Shown: positions 18,439 through 27,493 of the stretch, in pieces
Layout of the letters: every line of letters starts with the position of its first letter
How positions within the stretch are numbered: the stretch's first letter is position 1
Notes under the pieces: generated by a model
The model's input: only the letters and a program-made list of their open reading frames with translations
What the model was told of the DNA's origin: nothing
Database searches by the model: none
DNA from: CADEED01 sp043747835
GTDB lineage: Bacteria > Pseudomonadota > Gammaproteobacteria > Steroidobacterales > Steroidobacteraceae
DNA length: 64,000 nucleotides
Direction: 5' to 3'
NCBI GenBank assembly: GCA_043747835.1
Contig: JAYTOK010000101.1
Coordinates: 1 to 64,000 of the forward strand
Made by a program: the position numbers and the translations under genes

Positions 18439-21039
18439 ATGAAGAAGCAATCCTTGCGTCTGGCAATTTCGGGCGTGCTGGCGGCGGCGATCGCAGCCCC
18501 CGTGCTCGCTCAACAAACGACCGACGATGACCCGGCAGAAACGGTCGTGGTCACCGGCTCGCGCATCGCGCGCTCGAGCGACTTCACCAACGCAAATCCG
18601 GTCGACATCATCGACCGCGAGGGCATCGAGAAGTCGGGCTTCGCCAACCTGCAGCAGCTCATGGAAAAGATGCCCTCGAACGGCAACGGCGCATTCTCCA
18701 CGCGCGGCAACAACCAGGACTCGACGGCCAATGGCGCCGCTTCGATCAGTCTGCGCGGCCTCGGAGCCGACGCGACCCTGGTGCTGGTGAACGGCCGCCG
18801 CGTCGCGATCAGCCCCTTCGCCGAAAGCATCACCACGAACTTCGTCGACATCAACGCGATCCCCGTGTCCGCGATCGAGCGCGTCGAAGTGCTCAAGGAC
18901 GGCGCCTCGGCGCTGTACGGTTCGGACGCGGTCGCCGGCGTGATCAACATCATCCTGCGCAAGAACTTCGAAGGTCTCGAACTGTCCGGGTCCTACGGCT
19001 CGGCGGACGATATCGACGAACAGAACTACTCCGCGGTCTGGGGCTTCGGCGGCGAAGACAACAACGTCACGTTCATCTTCGACTACTTCAAGAACAGCAC
19101 TCTCGCGAATGTCGATCGCGGAACGCTGGGCTCCGCGAACCAGACGGCGCAGGGCGGCGAGGATTTCCGCTCTTCGCGTGGATATCCGGGACGCTTCCTC
19201 GTGAATGGCGCGGTCACGCGCGATCCGGCGTGCCCGGCCGGCAGCATCGCCGGCCAGACTTGCCTGTACGACTACGGCGTGTGGAACCTGCTGGTTCCCG
19301 AAGCCGAACGCGGTGGATTGATGATGCTCGCGCACCAGGACTTCGCGGGCGGCGCGCAGCTGTTCGTCGAGCTGGCCGCGCAACACAACAATTCGATCGC
19401 GCAGGGCGCGCCGACGCCGCTCGACGAGGGCGCGGGACTCACGATTCCGATCACGCATCCCAATAATCCTTTCCCGGCCGCGACCACACTCAGCATCAGC
19501 CGCTATCGCACCGTCGACGCGGGACCGCGCACCTGGCACATCGAAACCGACAACCTCCGCGGTGTCGCGGGTGTGAAAGGCGAGTTCAGTGACTGGAACT
19601 GGGAAGTCGCGGTGCAGCGCGCACGCAGCGAGACCGAACAGACGGGCGGCCGCTCCGACGGCTGGATACGCACCGACTTCCTGCAACAGCAGATCAACCT
19701 CGGCGCGTACAACCCGTTCGGCGGCGTACAGAATCCGCAGGCTGTGCTCGATCAGATCACGACGAGCCTCATTCGCCGCGGCAAGTCGCAGATGACGATG
19801 TACGACGCGCAGATCTCGGGCAAGTTGTTCGATTTCCGCGATGACTCTGTGCAGATGGCCGCCGGCATCGAGTATCGGGAGGAATCCGTCGAAGACGTGC
19901 CGGACGACCAGTTCCAGCGCGGCTTGATCTTCGGCACGGAGTCGGTCTCCGCCGCCGGTGCGCGCGACATCCTCTCCGCATACGTCGAAGTCGCCGTGCC
20001 GCTCTTCACGGGCCTCGACCTGACCGCGGCCCTGCGCTACGACGACTACAGTGACTTCGGTAGCACCACGAATCCGAAGCTGTCGCTGCGGTACGCGCCG
20101 ATGGACGAACTCGCCTTCCGCGCGTCATGGGGCACGGGCTTCCGCGCGCCGTCGCTCGCGCAGATCGGCCTTGGCCCGTCCCAGGAGTCGCGCTTCTTCG
20201 CCGACTCGTTCGGTTGCGCCGACAACCCGGCGTACTGCACCTCGACGGACTTCAACATCGTCTTCACCGGTAATCCGGATCTGGACGCGGAAGAATCTGA
20301 GTCGATCAACCTGGGCGTGTCCTTTCAGAGCAGTGGCTTCGCGGCGAGTCTCGACTACTGGGATATCACGCAGGACAAAAAGATCGACGAGGCGATCGGC
20401 TTCGCCTATCAGCAGGAGTGCAACAACCAGGCGAGCACCATCTGCATCCGCGGAACGCCGCTGCCCGGTGACGTCCTCGGGCCGTTGTCGCAGATCAACG
20501 CGACCTTCGACAACATCAACCAGCAGTCCGCGAAGGGAATCGACCTCGAGACCAGCTACCGGTTCGATGTCGGCGGCGGCACGCTCGCGTTCGGCCTGAA
20601 CTACAGCAGGCTGCTCGACTTCGAGCGCGTGGAGATTGGGCCGCTCGGAGATTCCGTGGTCCGCGATGCAACGGGCGAGTACAAATATCCGGAAGATCGC
20701 GCAACGCTGTCGGCGGACTTCGGCCTCGACAAGTTCGGCGTGTATGCCGCCATCAACTACATCGGCTCGTTCCAGGATCTGCCGGATTCGGACTTCAACA
20801 CCGTGCCTGACTACAACGAGGTAGACACGCGCGATGTCGGATCCTTCACGACCCTGAACCTGCAGGCGCGTTTCAAGGCGACGGACAGCATGAAGTTCCT
20901 GCTGAGCGTCGACAATGCGCTCGACGAGGAGCCGCCGTTCGCCGTGGGTGATGGCAACAACGACCTCTACGGGTACGTGCAGGGTGCGCACAACCCGCGC
21001 GGCCGGTTCTGGAGCGCGCGAGCGATTTTCACGTTCTGA
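18439..21039 (+). CDS. TonB-dependent outer-membrane receptor
   Basis: 866 residues; GGAAGG lies about 7 bases before the ATG. The signal peptide ends at PVLAQQ. A TonB-box-like ETVVVTGS follows at about residue 35. The plug domain spans about 40-175 (ISLRGLGADATLVLVNGRR, VEVLKDGASALYGSDAVAGVINI), and the rest is a 22-strand-type barrel ending in the terminal aromatic motif RAIFTF. Such receptors import large or scarce substrates (siderophores, cobalamin, oligosaccharides, plant compounds) using energy from TonB-ExbBD. No transport or degradation genes adjoin it, so the substrate is unknown. A strong terminator follows. Confidence 0.93.
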   Translation: MKKQSLRLAISGVLAAAIAAPVLAQQTTDDDPAETVVVTGSRIARSSDFTNANPVDIIDREGIEKSGFANLQQLMEKMPSNGNGAFSTRGNNQDSTANGAASISLRGLGADATLVLVNGRRVAISPFAESITTNFVDINAIPVSAIERVEVLKDGASALYGSDAVAGVINIILRKNFEGLELSGSYGSADDIDEQNYSAVWGFGGEDNNVTFIFDYFKNSTLANVDRGTLGSANQTAQGGEDFRSSRGYPGRFLVNGAVTRDPACPAGSIAGQTCLYDYGVWNLLVPEAERGGLMMLAHQDFAGGAQLFVELAAQHNNSIAQGAPTPLDEGAGLTIPITHPNNPFPAATTLSISRYRTVDAGPRTWHIETDNLRGVAGVKGEFSDWNWEVAVQRARSETEQTGGRSDGWIRTDFLQQQINLGAYNPFGGVQNPQAVLDQITTSLIRRGKSQMTMYDAQISGKLFDFRDDSVQMAAGIEYREESVEDVPDDQFQRGLIFGTESVSAAGARDILSAYVEVAVPLFTGLDLTAALRYDDYSDFGSTTNPKLSLRYAPMDELAFRASWGTGFRAPSLAQIGLGPSQESRFFADSFGCADNPAYCTSTDFNIVFTGNPDLDAEESESINLGVSFQSSGFAASLDYWDITQDKKIDEAIGFAYQQECNNQASTICIRGTPLPGDVLGPLSQINATFDNINQQSAKGIDLETSYRFDVGGGTLAFGLNYSRLLDFERVEIGPLGDSVVRDATGEYKYPEDRATLSADFGLDKFGVYAAINYIGSFQDLPDSDFNTVPDYNEVDTRDVGSFTTLNLQARFKATDSMKFLLSVDNALDEEPPFAVGDGNNDLYGYVQGAHNPRGRFWSARAIFTF

Positions 21040-21088
21040 TGGGGGGAGAGAGGGGGCCGGTCCTGCGGAGGATCAGAGTCCTGGAAGA

Positions 21089-21124
21089 GCGCCGCCCGGG
21101 GAAACCTGGGCGGCGTTTTTTTTG
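21089..21124 (+). terminator. Rho-independent terminator after the TonB receptor
   Basis: CGCCGCCC (21090-21097) pairs with GGGCGGCG (21108-21115), with GGGGAAACCT closing the loop, followed by eight T. It ends 12 bp before the convergent YffB-like gene. Confidence 0.88.
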
Positions 21125-21135
21125 CAGAGGTGCGC

Positions 21136-21480
21136 TCACTTCAGGTTCGAATAAGTCTCCGGGCTGAACCCGACCAGCAGCGTCTTGCCGCGCACGAGCA
21201 CGGGTCGCTTGATCATGGACGGCTGATCCAGCATCAGCGCGACCGCCTTCTTCGCATCGAGGTTCTGCTTCTTCGCGTCCGGCAGTCCGCGAAACGTCGT
21301 GCCGGCCCGATTCAGCAACACTTCCCAGCCGACTTGCTTCACCCAGCCTTCGAGGGTTTCGCGGCCGATGCCATCCACCTTGTAGTCGTGGAACCCGTAC
21401 TCCAAGGCGCGCGACTCGAGCCAGGTCCGCGCCTTTTTCATGGTGTCGCAGTTCTTGATGCCGTGAATCGTCGTTTTCAT
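21136..21480 (-). CDS. YffB/ArsC-family thioredoxin-fold protein
   Basis: 114 residues from ATG 21480, where the domain begins exactly. MKTTIHGIKNCDTMKKARTW is the thioredoxin-fold start of the ArsC/Spx/YffB superfamily, with Cys11 in the reactive position and no second Cys as a CxxC. KRPVLVRGKTLLVGFSPE matches the cis-Pro-containing end typical of this group. The sequence fits the Gram-negative YffB branch rather than dedicated arsenate reductase, and no ars genes are nearby. Cytoplasmic; its reaction is not settled. Confidence 0.8.
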   Translation of the reverse strand: MKTTIHGIKNCDTMKKARTWLESRALEYGFHDYKVDGIGRETLEGWVKQVGWEVLLNRAGTTFRGLPDAKKQNLDAKKAVALMLDQPSMIKRPVLVRGKTLLVGFSPETYSNLK

Positions 21481-21528
21481 ATCAACTGTCTTTTGACCGA
21501 GACTGTCTGAAGTTTCAATATCCGCGGC

Positions 21529-22725
21529 GTGAACACACTCGCCGATCACCGATCCTACCGCCTGACGTCCATCGACATGCTGCGCGGTCTCGTTATCATC
21601 ATCATGGCGATCGACCACGCGCGCGATTTCTTCCATGCCGGTGCGACGATCGATCCGCTCGGCGACCCGGATGTGAGTCCCTGGTTGTATTTCACGCGCT
21701 GGATCACGCACTTCTGCGCGCCGGTGTTCGTCTGCCTCGCGGGCGTGAGCGCGGGTCTCATGGCGGCGCGCAAATCTCCGGCCGAGCTCGCGCGCTTCCT
21801 GCTCACGCGCGGCGCCTGGCTGCTGTTCGTGGAATTTTTCGTGATCTCAACGGCGGTGAGTTTCTCGCCGGGCGGCATCGAACAACTCGGCGGCAAAACG
21901 CTGCTGTTCCTGCAGGTCATCTGGGCGATCGGCGCGAGCATGATCGTGCTGAGCGCGTTGCAGTTCCTCGGCCGTCGGGTGTGTTTCGCGCTGGGTGTCG
22001 CCATTGTCCTTGGCCACAACGCGCTCGATTCCGTCTGGCCGCAGCCCGCGAACCTGCTCGACACCGCGCCGCCGGTCTGGGTCGCGCTGCATGCGGCGAT
22101 GTCGAAGATCGCCGGCCCGTTCCACGTGCTGTTCCTCTATCCGTTGCTGCCGTGGGTCGGCGTGATGCTGCTGGGCTTCGGCGCATCGGCGCTGTTCGAG
22201 CGTCCGCCGGCCGCGCGCGACGCGAGCCTGCGCCGCTGGGGTCTCGCGTTGATCGCACTGTTCCTCGTGCTGCGCGCGCTCGATGTCTACGGCGATCCCA
22301 ACAACTGGGAGGCCCACGACCGCGGTCTCGCGACGTTCTTCGATTTTCTGAACACGTCGAAGTATCCGCCGAGCCTGCTGTTCCTCGCGATGACGCTGGG
22401 CCCGGCGGCGGTGTTCTGTTCGTATGCCGATCGTTGGGGCGGCTTCGTGAAGGACACGCTCGTGATGTTCGGGCGCGTGCCGTTCGCGTTCTATGTCGCG
22501 CACTTCTATCTGCTGCACCTGATGAGCGTTGTGCTGGGGATGGCGCAGGGATTCCCCGCGGGCCAGATGGCGACGTTTCCGATCTTCTATCCGCGTGGGT
22601 ACGGCGTGTCGCTGGGATGGGTGTACGTCGGGTGGGCTGCGGCGATCGTGATGCTCTATCCACTGTGCAAGTGGGTGGCGGGGGTGAAGGCGCGGAGCCG
22701 CGCCTGGTGGTTGAGCTACCTGTAG
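21529..22725 (+). CDS. DUF1624-family integral membrane protein
   Basis: 398 residues, GTG start, opening with RLTSIDMLRGLVIIIMAIDHARDF, the signature of DUF1624 and related HGSNAT-like acyltransferases: a membrane helix carrying the DHARD motif. About ten hydrophobic helices follow. Relatives include the heparan-alpha-glucosaminide acetyltransferase fold; transfer of an acyl group across the membrane is a family-based inference, and the substrate is unknown. It is divergent from the YffB-like gene, and its TAG stop (22723-22725) forms the left end of the large palindromic element. Confidence 0.8.
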   Translation: MNTLADHRSYRLTSIDMLRGLVIIIMAIDHARDFFHAGATIDPLGDPDVSPWLYFTRWITHFCAPVFVCLAGVSAGLMAARKSPAELARFLLTRGAWLLFVEFFVISTAVSFSPGGIEQLGGKTLLFLQVIWAIGASMIVLSALQFLGRRVCFALGVAIVLGHNALDSVWPQPANLLDTAPPVWVALHAAMSKIAGPFHVLFLYPLLPWVGVMLLGFGASALFERPPAARDASLRRWGLALIALFLVLRALDVYGDPNNWEAHDRGLATFFDFLNTSKYPPSLLFLAMTLGPAAVFCSYADRWGGFVKDTLVMFGRVPFAFYVAHFYLLHLMSVVLGMAQGFPAGQMATFPIFYPRGYGVSLGWVYVGWAAAIVMLYPLCKWVAGVKARSRAWWLSYL

Positions 22726-22838
22726 GAAAGAAAATGGGGATATTCCCCGTTTCCGCCGGAGGCGCAAAAGGGGAGGAGCCTGTCGCAGGCCCCTCCCCTT
22801 TTGCTAGGAAACGGGGAATATCCCCATTCTCTTTCCTA
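22723..22838. repeat. Palindromic intergenic element, GGGGATATTCCCC family, copy 1
   Basis: The outer arms (22725-22754 and 22807-22836) are inverted repeats of 30 bp with one mismatch, each containing the perfect palindrome GGGGATATTCCCC. The centre (22766-22802) is a second hairpin, AAAAGGGGAGG...CCTCCCCTTTT. It fills the gap between two convergent genes. The plus gene's TAG and the minus gene's TAG are the symmetrical outer ends. A related copy is at 59768-59883. A bidirectional terminator and REP-like origin are inferred. Confidence 0.85.
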
Positions 22839-24110
22839 CGCCAGCGTCTTCGACTTCCGCAGGAACAGCGTCAGCACCGCGCCCGCCATCAGGATCCCGG
22901 CCAGTAGATAGAGCGGGCTCTCGAAGCTGCCCGTCTTGTCCTTGAGGTACCCGACGGCATACGGCCCGATAAATCCGCCGACGGCGCCCATCGAGTTGAT
23001 GAGCGCGATGCCTGCCGCGGCCGAGCTGCCGCTCAGGAATTTTCCCGGCAGCGCCCAGAACGGACCGCGCGTCGCGTAGTCGCCGACGGCGGCAACCGAC
23101 AGCGCGAGCATCGCGGCCATCGGCGCCGTGATCATGCCGGTCGCGACGAACCCGACGGCGCCGATCGCCGACGGAATCGCGACGTGCAGAAATCGTTCTC
23201 CGCTGCGATCCGAACTGCGGCCGACCAGGACCATGCCGATCGCGGCGGCGATGTACGGAATCGCCGAGAAGAACCCGACCTGGAGATCCGTGTATCCCGA
23301 GAGGCCTTTGACGATCGTCGGCACCCACAGCGTCAAGCCGTAGCTGCCGGTCTGGCAGCAGAACATGATTAGCGCGAGCAGCCAGACGGTCGGATGCGCG
23401 AGCGCGTCGCGCACGGACACTTTGTGTTTGGTCACGGCTTCGGTGTGCTCGGTCTCGATGCGCGCCGCGAGCCAATCCCTTTGCTCCGCCGTCAGCCAGT
23501 GCGCATCCGTCGGCTTGTCGGTGAGATACCCAAGCACGACGAAGCCCAGAACCACGGCGGGCAAACCTTCCACGAGGAACATCCACTGCCAGCCGTGCAG
23601 CCCGAGATGCCCGTCGAAGCCTAACAACCATCCCGACAGCGGCCCGCCAAACACGATCGAGAGCGGGATGCCGATCATGAACCACGACACGGCTTTCGCG
23701 CGGTGCGTGCGCGGGAACCACTGGCTCAGGTAGTAGACGATGCCGGGCAGGAACCCCGCCTCGGCGATGCCGAGCAGCACGCGCATGACGTAGAAGCTGG
23801 TCTCGCCCTGCACGAACATCATGCTGGCGGAGATCAATCCCCAGGTGATCATGATGCGCGCGATCCAGATGCGCGCGCCGTACTTCACGAGCAGCAGATT
23901 GCTCGGAATCTCGCAGATCGCATAGGCCAGGAAGAAGATGCCCGCGCCGAATCCGTACGCGGTATCGGACATCCCGAGGTCCGCGTTCATTTGCAGCTTC
24001 GCGAAGCCGACATTGACGCGGTCGAGCCACGAGATGATGTACAGCAGCAGCAGGAAAGGCAGCAGTCGCCAGGTGACGCGCTCCATCGTCGCGCGCTCGA
24101 TCTCGCTCAT
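22836..24110 (-). CDS. MFS transporter, anion:cation symporter-like
   Basis: 424 residues and twelve predicted membrane helices. The start is put at ATG 24110; a TTG at 24119 has a better-spaced GGGAGG and may be the real start. LLPFLLLLYIISWLDRVNVGFAKLQM is the classic first helix of the ACS family (phthalate, hexuronate, tartrate permeases). The loop motif at LLGIAEAGFLPGIVYYLSQW also fits. It probably imports an organic acid with protons or Na+; the substrate is not readable. It diverges from the Rieske-flavodoxin gene. Its stop codon forms the right end of the palindromic element. Confidence 0.85.
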   Translation of the reverse strand: MSEIERATMERVTWRLLPFLLLLYIISWLDRVNVGFAKLQMNADLGMSDTAYGFGAGIFFLAYAICEIPSNLLLVKYGARIWIARIMITWGLISASMMFVQGETSFYVMRVLLGIAEAGFLPGIVYYLSQWFPRTHRAKAVSWFMIGIPLSIVFGGPLSGWLLGFDGHLGLHGWQWMFLVEGLPAVVLGFVVLGYLTDKPTDAHWLTAEQRDWLAARIETEHTEAVTKHKVSVRDALAHPTVWLLALIMFCCQTGSYGLTLWVPTIVKGLSGYTDLQVGFFSAIPYIAAAIGMVLVGRSSDRSGERFLHVAIPSAIGAVGFVATGMITAPMAAMLALSVAAVGDYATRGPFWALPGKFLSGSSAAAGIALINSMGAVGGFIGPYAVGYLKDKTGSFESPLYLLAGILMAGAVLTLFLRKSKTLA

Positions 24111-24200
24111 CGTCGTCAATGCAGCCTCCCGCCGGATCGTTCCCCGCGAGTTTAGGCCAATATCGGCGATATCATGGCCGCCTGTTCGCGGGAGGGTGAC

Positions 24201-25295
24201 ATGAGCGAAGCGAGCGAGTGGATCGACATCGGGGCCATCGAGGAATTCAAGAGCAGGCCGCTGTCCGAAGTGAAGCTCGGCGACCGTCGCGTCGCCGTCT
24301 CTTTCAAGGACGGGAAGTTCGGCGTCATCTCCAACACCTGCAATCACGTCGGCGGTCCGCTGGGTCGCGGCCACCTGGACGGTGAGTTCGTCGTGTGCCC
24401 ATGGCACCACTACAAATTCCACCGCTGCACGGGCGAGGGCGAGCCGGGGTACGAAGCGGATAAGGTGCCTGCGTACCTAGCTAGAGAGACGGATGGTGGA
24501 AGGTTGGAAATCAGCTCGACGCCTGTAAGCAAGCGCGGCCACCTGCCTCACAAGGCGCACCCGCTCGAGCGGCCGATCGACCGCGCACCCGGCGGATTGC
24601 GCATCGGCGGCATCTCGACGACGGTGATGGACGCGAAGAACCCGCGATACTCCACCTCCGAACACCTGCTCGAAGTCGCGCTCGAACACGCGAAATCCGC
24701 TCTCGGCGCCGAGACCCGACTCATCAAGCTCAACGACCTGAAGTTCCGGCACTGCGAGGGCTACTACTCGAAGGCGGCGAAGGCCTGCACCTGGCCGTGT
24801 TCGATCACGTCGATGGACGAGACGGACGAGATGACGCAGGTGTACGAGATGGCCGTGCATTGGGCCGACATCCTCGTCATCGCGACGCCGATCCGCTGGG
24901 GCGCCGCGAGCTCTCTCTATTACAAAATGGTCGAGCGCATGAACGCCGTGCAGAACCAGATCACGATCAATGACAAGGTCCTGATCCGCAACAAGGTGGC
25001 GGCGTTCATCATCACCGGTGGGCAGGACGGCATCCAGGCCGTGGCGGGGCAAATGATGGGGTTCTTCACGGAGATCGGCTTCCTGCTGCCGCAGTTCCCG
25101 TTCATCGCGCATTCGCTCGGCTGGGAAGCCGAGAACATGGAGCGCAATGTGGCTCATGTCGAGAACAGCGAGGCGCTGCGCAAGGGCGCCCGCGAACTGG
25201 TGAATCGCAGTGCGCGTCTCTCGCAGGGGCTCATCGACCGCTGTGAAATCGCCACCGCAAGCGTGGATCGAGGCGGACGAAAGGCTTCCGCCTAG
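24201..25295 (+). CDS. Rieske [2Fe-2S]-flavodoxin/FMN-reductase fusion
   Basis: 364 residues from ATG 24201, preceded by GGGAGGGTGAC. Residues about 8-110 form a Rieske domain: Cys47-x-His49 and Cys66-x-x-His69 (CNH...CPWH) are complete, so the cluster should bind. Residues about 140-335 match the NADPH-dependent FMN reductase / flavodoxin fold, with NPRYSTSEHLLE near the phosphate loop and IATPIRWGAASSLYYKMVER in the usual place. The fusion would pass electrons between a flavin and a Rieske centre in one chain. No oxygenase gene is adjacent, so the partner is unknown. It is convergent with, and directly abuts, the next gene. Confidence 0.82.
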   Translation: MSEASEWIDIGAIEEFKSRPLSEVKLGDRRVAVSFKDGKFGVISNTCNHVGGPLGRGHLDGEFVVCPWHHYKFHRCTGEGEPGYEADKVPAYLARETDGGRLEISSTPVSKRGHLPHKAHPLERPIDRAPGGLRIGGISTTVMDAKNPRYSTSEHLLEVALEHAKSALGAETRLIKLNDLKFRHCEGYYSKAAKACTWPCSITSMDETDEMTQVYEMAVHWADILVIATPIRWGAASSLYYKMVERMNAVQNQITINDKVLIRNKVAAFIITGGQDGIQAVAGQMMGFFTEIGFLLPQFPFIAHSLGWEAENMERNVAHVENSEALRKGARELVNRSARLSQGLIDRCEIATASVDRGGRKASA

Positions 25296-26294
25296 CTACT
25301 GTCCGGTGGCAGCCTGCCGATCCTGGTTTCGCAGCATCTCGCGCAGGTTGGCCAGCAGCTCGTCCTGCATCTGGTTGAAGCCCTTCGCTTGCTCCGCGGT
25401 CAGCACTTGCGCCGCGCGCTCGCGCAGCCGTTCGCTGTAACGCCGCGCGGCAGCGACGCGTTCGTCGAGCGTGCCCTGGTCCCCCACGAACAGCATTCCC
25501 GAGCCGGTGCCGTAGCCGCTGAAGCCCGTGCCGCGCTGCAGCGCTTCGTTCTGGAACTGCGTGCGTTCATCGGCCAGGGCGGAGACGAGGTCTTCGGCGC
25601 GTTGATCGTTGAGGAAGGCGCGATCCGGCAGGGTCGAACGTAACGCCGAGACAGCCTGGCGTTCGCCCATGCTCTCCTGGAATTGCTTGAGCTTCTCGTG
25701 CCGCTCGGGCCCCAGCAGCGCGCTCATCTCCTGCTGCTGCCTGTCCGCGTCCGCCGGCGCGTAGCCGCGGTAGTTGCAATCGGGTTGAGTCACGCAGCGC
25801 GCCTGGCGTTCGTGCGCCTGCAGTTGTTGCTCGGCCAGCAAAGTGAACAGGCGGTCGGCTTCCTCGTCTGTGAGGCCCAGGTGTTGGGCGACCCGCGGCA
25901 GCGGCGCGCGCACGGACAGCTTCGTCTGGTTGAGCAGTTCGGCGCGACGCTCCGGGTCCGCGATCTCTTCGAGGAAGCGCGCTTCGCTCTCGAGATACCG
26001 CCTGCGGCTTTCTTCCATGTCGGTGTTCGTCACCGCGATGGGGAAGGGATAGTCGATACGGCGTTCGTTACCCTCGCCGGTTGGCTCGAGCGCTTCGTCG
26101 CGCGAGGACGCGAGGTTCGTCGGGGCGCCGGCGGGTGAGAAGGCATTGCGTGCGGAAGCCGGGGCGGATGACGCGGCGGGCGCATCCGCGGCGCTCGCGG
26201 CACCGCGCTCGACGCGAAGCTGCAGCGCAAGATGAACGGATAGGACGGCGAACAGCAGCGTGGTCGCGCCGAAAAGATAGACGAGCCTGCTCAT
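25296..26294 (-). CDS. Membrane-anchored helical protein of unknown function
   Basis: 332 residues from ATG 26294 (an ATG at 26312 is in frame but less likely). An N-terminal hydrophobic helix (LVYLFGATTLLFAVLSVHLAL) serves as an anchor or uncleaved signal. An Ala/Ser/Pro linker follows, then a long Gln/Glu/Arg-rich, mostly helical part in which a segment resembling LSVRAPLPRVAQHLGLTDEEADRL precedes two Cys (RCVTQPDCNY). The layout recalls Spy/CpxP- or lipase-chaperone-like periplasmic helical proteins, but I cannot assign a family. Its stop abuts that of the Rieske fusion. Confidence 0.6.
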   Translation of the reverse strand: MSRLVYLFGATTLLFAVLSVHLALQLRVERGAASAADAPAASSAPASARNAFSPAGAPTNLASSRDEALEPTGEGNERRIDYPFPIAVTNTDMEESRRRYLESEARFLEEIADPERRAELLNQTKLSVRAPLPRVAQHLGLTDEEADRLFTLLAEQQLQAHERQARCVTQPDCNYRGYAPADADRQQQEMSALLGPERHEKLKQFQESMGERQAVSALRSTLPDRAFLNDQRAEDLVSALADERTQFQNEALQRGTGFSGYGTGSGMLFVGDQGTLDERVAAARRYSERLRERAAQVLTAEQAKGFNQMQDELLANLREMLRNQDRQAATGQ

Positions 26295-26358
26295 GGGCCA
26301 ATCAGGACACAAGAGCGGGTCGGCGGTCCAGTGGCGGACCCGCCGGCTCGAATGCGGG

Positions 26359-27390
26359 TCAGCGGACCGTCGACTGGGATTGCGTATCGCCGAAGGACAG
26401 TTGCGTCTGGCGCTGGGTTTGCGATTGCGTATGCAAGTTCATGCGCTGCATGCCGCTGATGTTGCCGGACGGGAAGTAACTCTCGGCGATTCCGTTGTGC
26501 ACGTTGTGGATGTGCAGCTGGATGTTGTCGATGAGCTCGTGCAATCCGGGCTGATCGAGCGTCGCGAGCGGGGCGCGCTCGATGAACTTGGCGGCCGCCT
26601 CGATCTGTTCGAGAACGCCCTCGCTGCGCGGCAGTGGTTTGAGGGAGTTTTCGAGTTGCGTGAGGCAGTACTGGCAAGAGCGCGGGAACTGGTCGTCGCG
26701 CAGCAGGAACTGGAGGACGTCGGTGCGCTTCACGCGCGTGCGCATGCGCAGCCGGTACATCTGGTAGCCCGACAGTGACTTGAGCACGCTCATCCACTGC
26801 ACCGTCTCGAACGGACGCAGCTCCGGCGTTTCCGCCGGCAGTAGTTGGGCGGAGCGCACGTCGACGATGCGGCTCGTCATGTCGGCGCGTTCGAGGTTGC
26901 GGCCGAGCATGCTGAACGTGTGCGCATCGTTGCGGTTCATCGTGCCGTCGAGCATGCCCGCGAGGGTCTGCAGCGCGACCACGACTCGCTTCAGGAAGTC
27001 GAAGCGGGTGCGTTTGTTGATGCCGGTCGGCAGATCCTTGATGAACTGCGCGAAGAATTCGTTGAGCAGTTCCCACGCCTCGGTGGGCAGGATCTCGCGC
27101 AGCGTGCGCGCGTTTTCTCGCGCGGCCGTCAACGAGCTGCAGATCGAGCCTGGATTTTCCTTGTCGGCCAGCAGGAACTGCACGACGTCGCGCTCTTCGC
27201 CCTTCGTGCCCTTGACGTTGAACTCCGCGCGATTGCCGGAGATGTCCACGAGCGGCAGCCAGCCCGGCGCGATGCCGCCCGGCAGATCGAGCAGTAGGTT
27301 GGTGTTCACGCCGATGATGCGCGCGGTGTTCTCCGCGCGCTCGAGATACCGCGACAACCAGTAAACGTTTTCGACGACTCTAGCTAGCAT
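26359..27390 (-). CDS. Alpha-E domain protein (DUF403)
   Basis: 343 residues; all-helical and opening with MLARVVENVYWLSRYLERAENTARI, the defining start of alpha-E proteins, with GRNLERADMTSRIVDVRSAQLL in the middle. The C-terminal ~25 residues are Gln/Ser/Thr-rich and probably disordered. Alpha-E proteins occur with circularly permuted ATP-grasp and transglutaminase genes and are thought to be part of a peptide-ligating system. The partner ATP-grasp gene lies 103 bp upstream, separated by a perfect 30-bp hairpin. No clear Shine-Dalgarno precedes the ATG. Confidence 0.88.
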   Translation of the reverse strand: MLARVVENVYWLSRYLERAENTARIIGVNTNLLLDLPGGIAPGWLPLVDISGNRAEFNVKGTKGEERDVVQFLLADKENPGSICSSLTAARENARTLREILPTEAWELLNEFFAQFIKDLPTGINKRTRFDFLKRVVVALQTLAGMLDGTMNRNDAHTFSMLGRNLERADMTSRIVDVRSAQLLPAETPELRPFETVQWMSVLKSLSGYQMYRLRMRTRVKRTDVLQFLLRDDQFPRSCQYCLTQLENSLKPLPRSEGVLEQIEAAAKFIERAPLATLDQPGLHELIDNIQLHIHNVHNGIAESYFPSGNISGMQRMNLHTQSQTQRQTQLSFGDTQSQSTVR

Positions 27391-27400
27391 GGTGGAAGAG

Positions 27401-27492
27401 TGGTGCCGGGGGAAGGTTCTCGAGGTTACGAGCCATCAGCGCTCGTTCAGAGCGCATCAGCGCGTAACCTCGAGAACCTTCCCCCGGCACCA
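27401..27492. promoter_or_regulatory. 30-bp perfect hairpin between ATP-grasp and alpha-E genes
   Basis: 27401-27430 and 27463-27492 are exact inverted repeats of 30 bp. The 32-base loop contains a nested GCGCTC-gttca-GAGCGC stem. On the minus strand it starts 1 base after the ATP-grasp stop codon and ends 10 bases before the alpha-E ATG, which has no visible Shine-Dalgarno. It could act as an attenuator, mRNA-stabilising element or translation gate. A terminator is less likely because no T-run follows on that strand. Confidence 0.85.
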
Positions 27493-27493
27493 T

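Noticed and set aside
18433..19686. Minus-strand open frame of about 417 codons inside the TonB receptor
   Set aside because: Antisense to a clear receptor gene, no domain or start signal.
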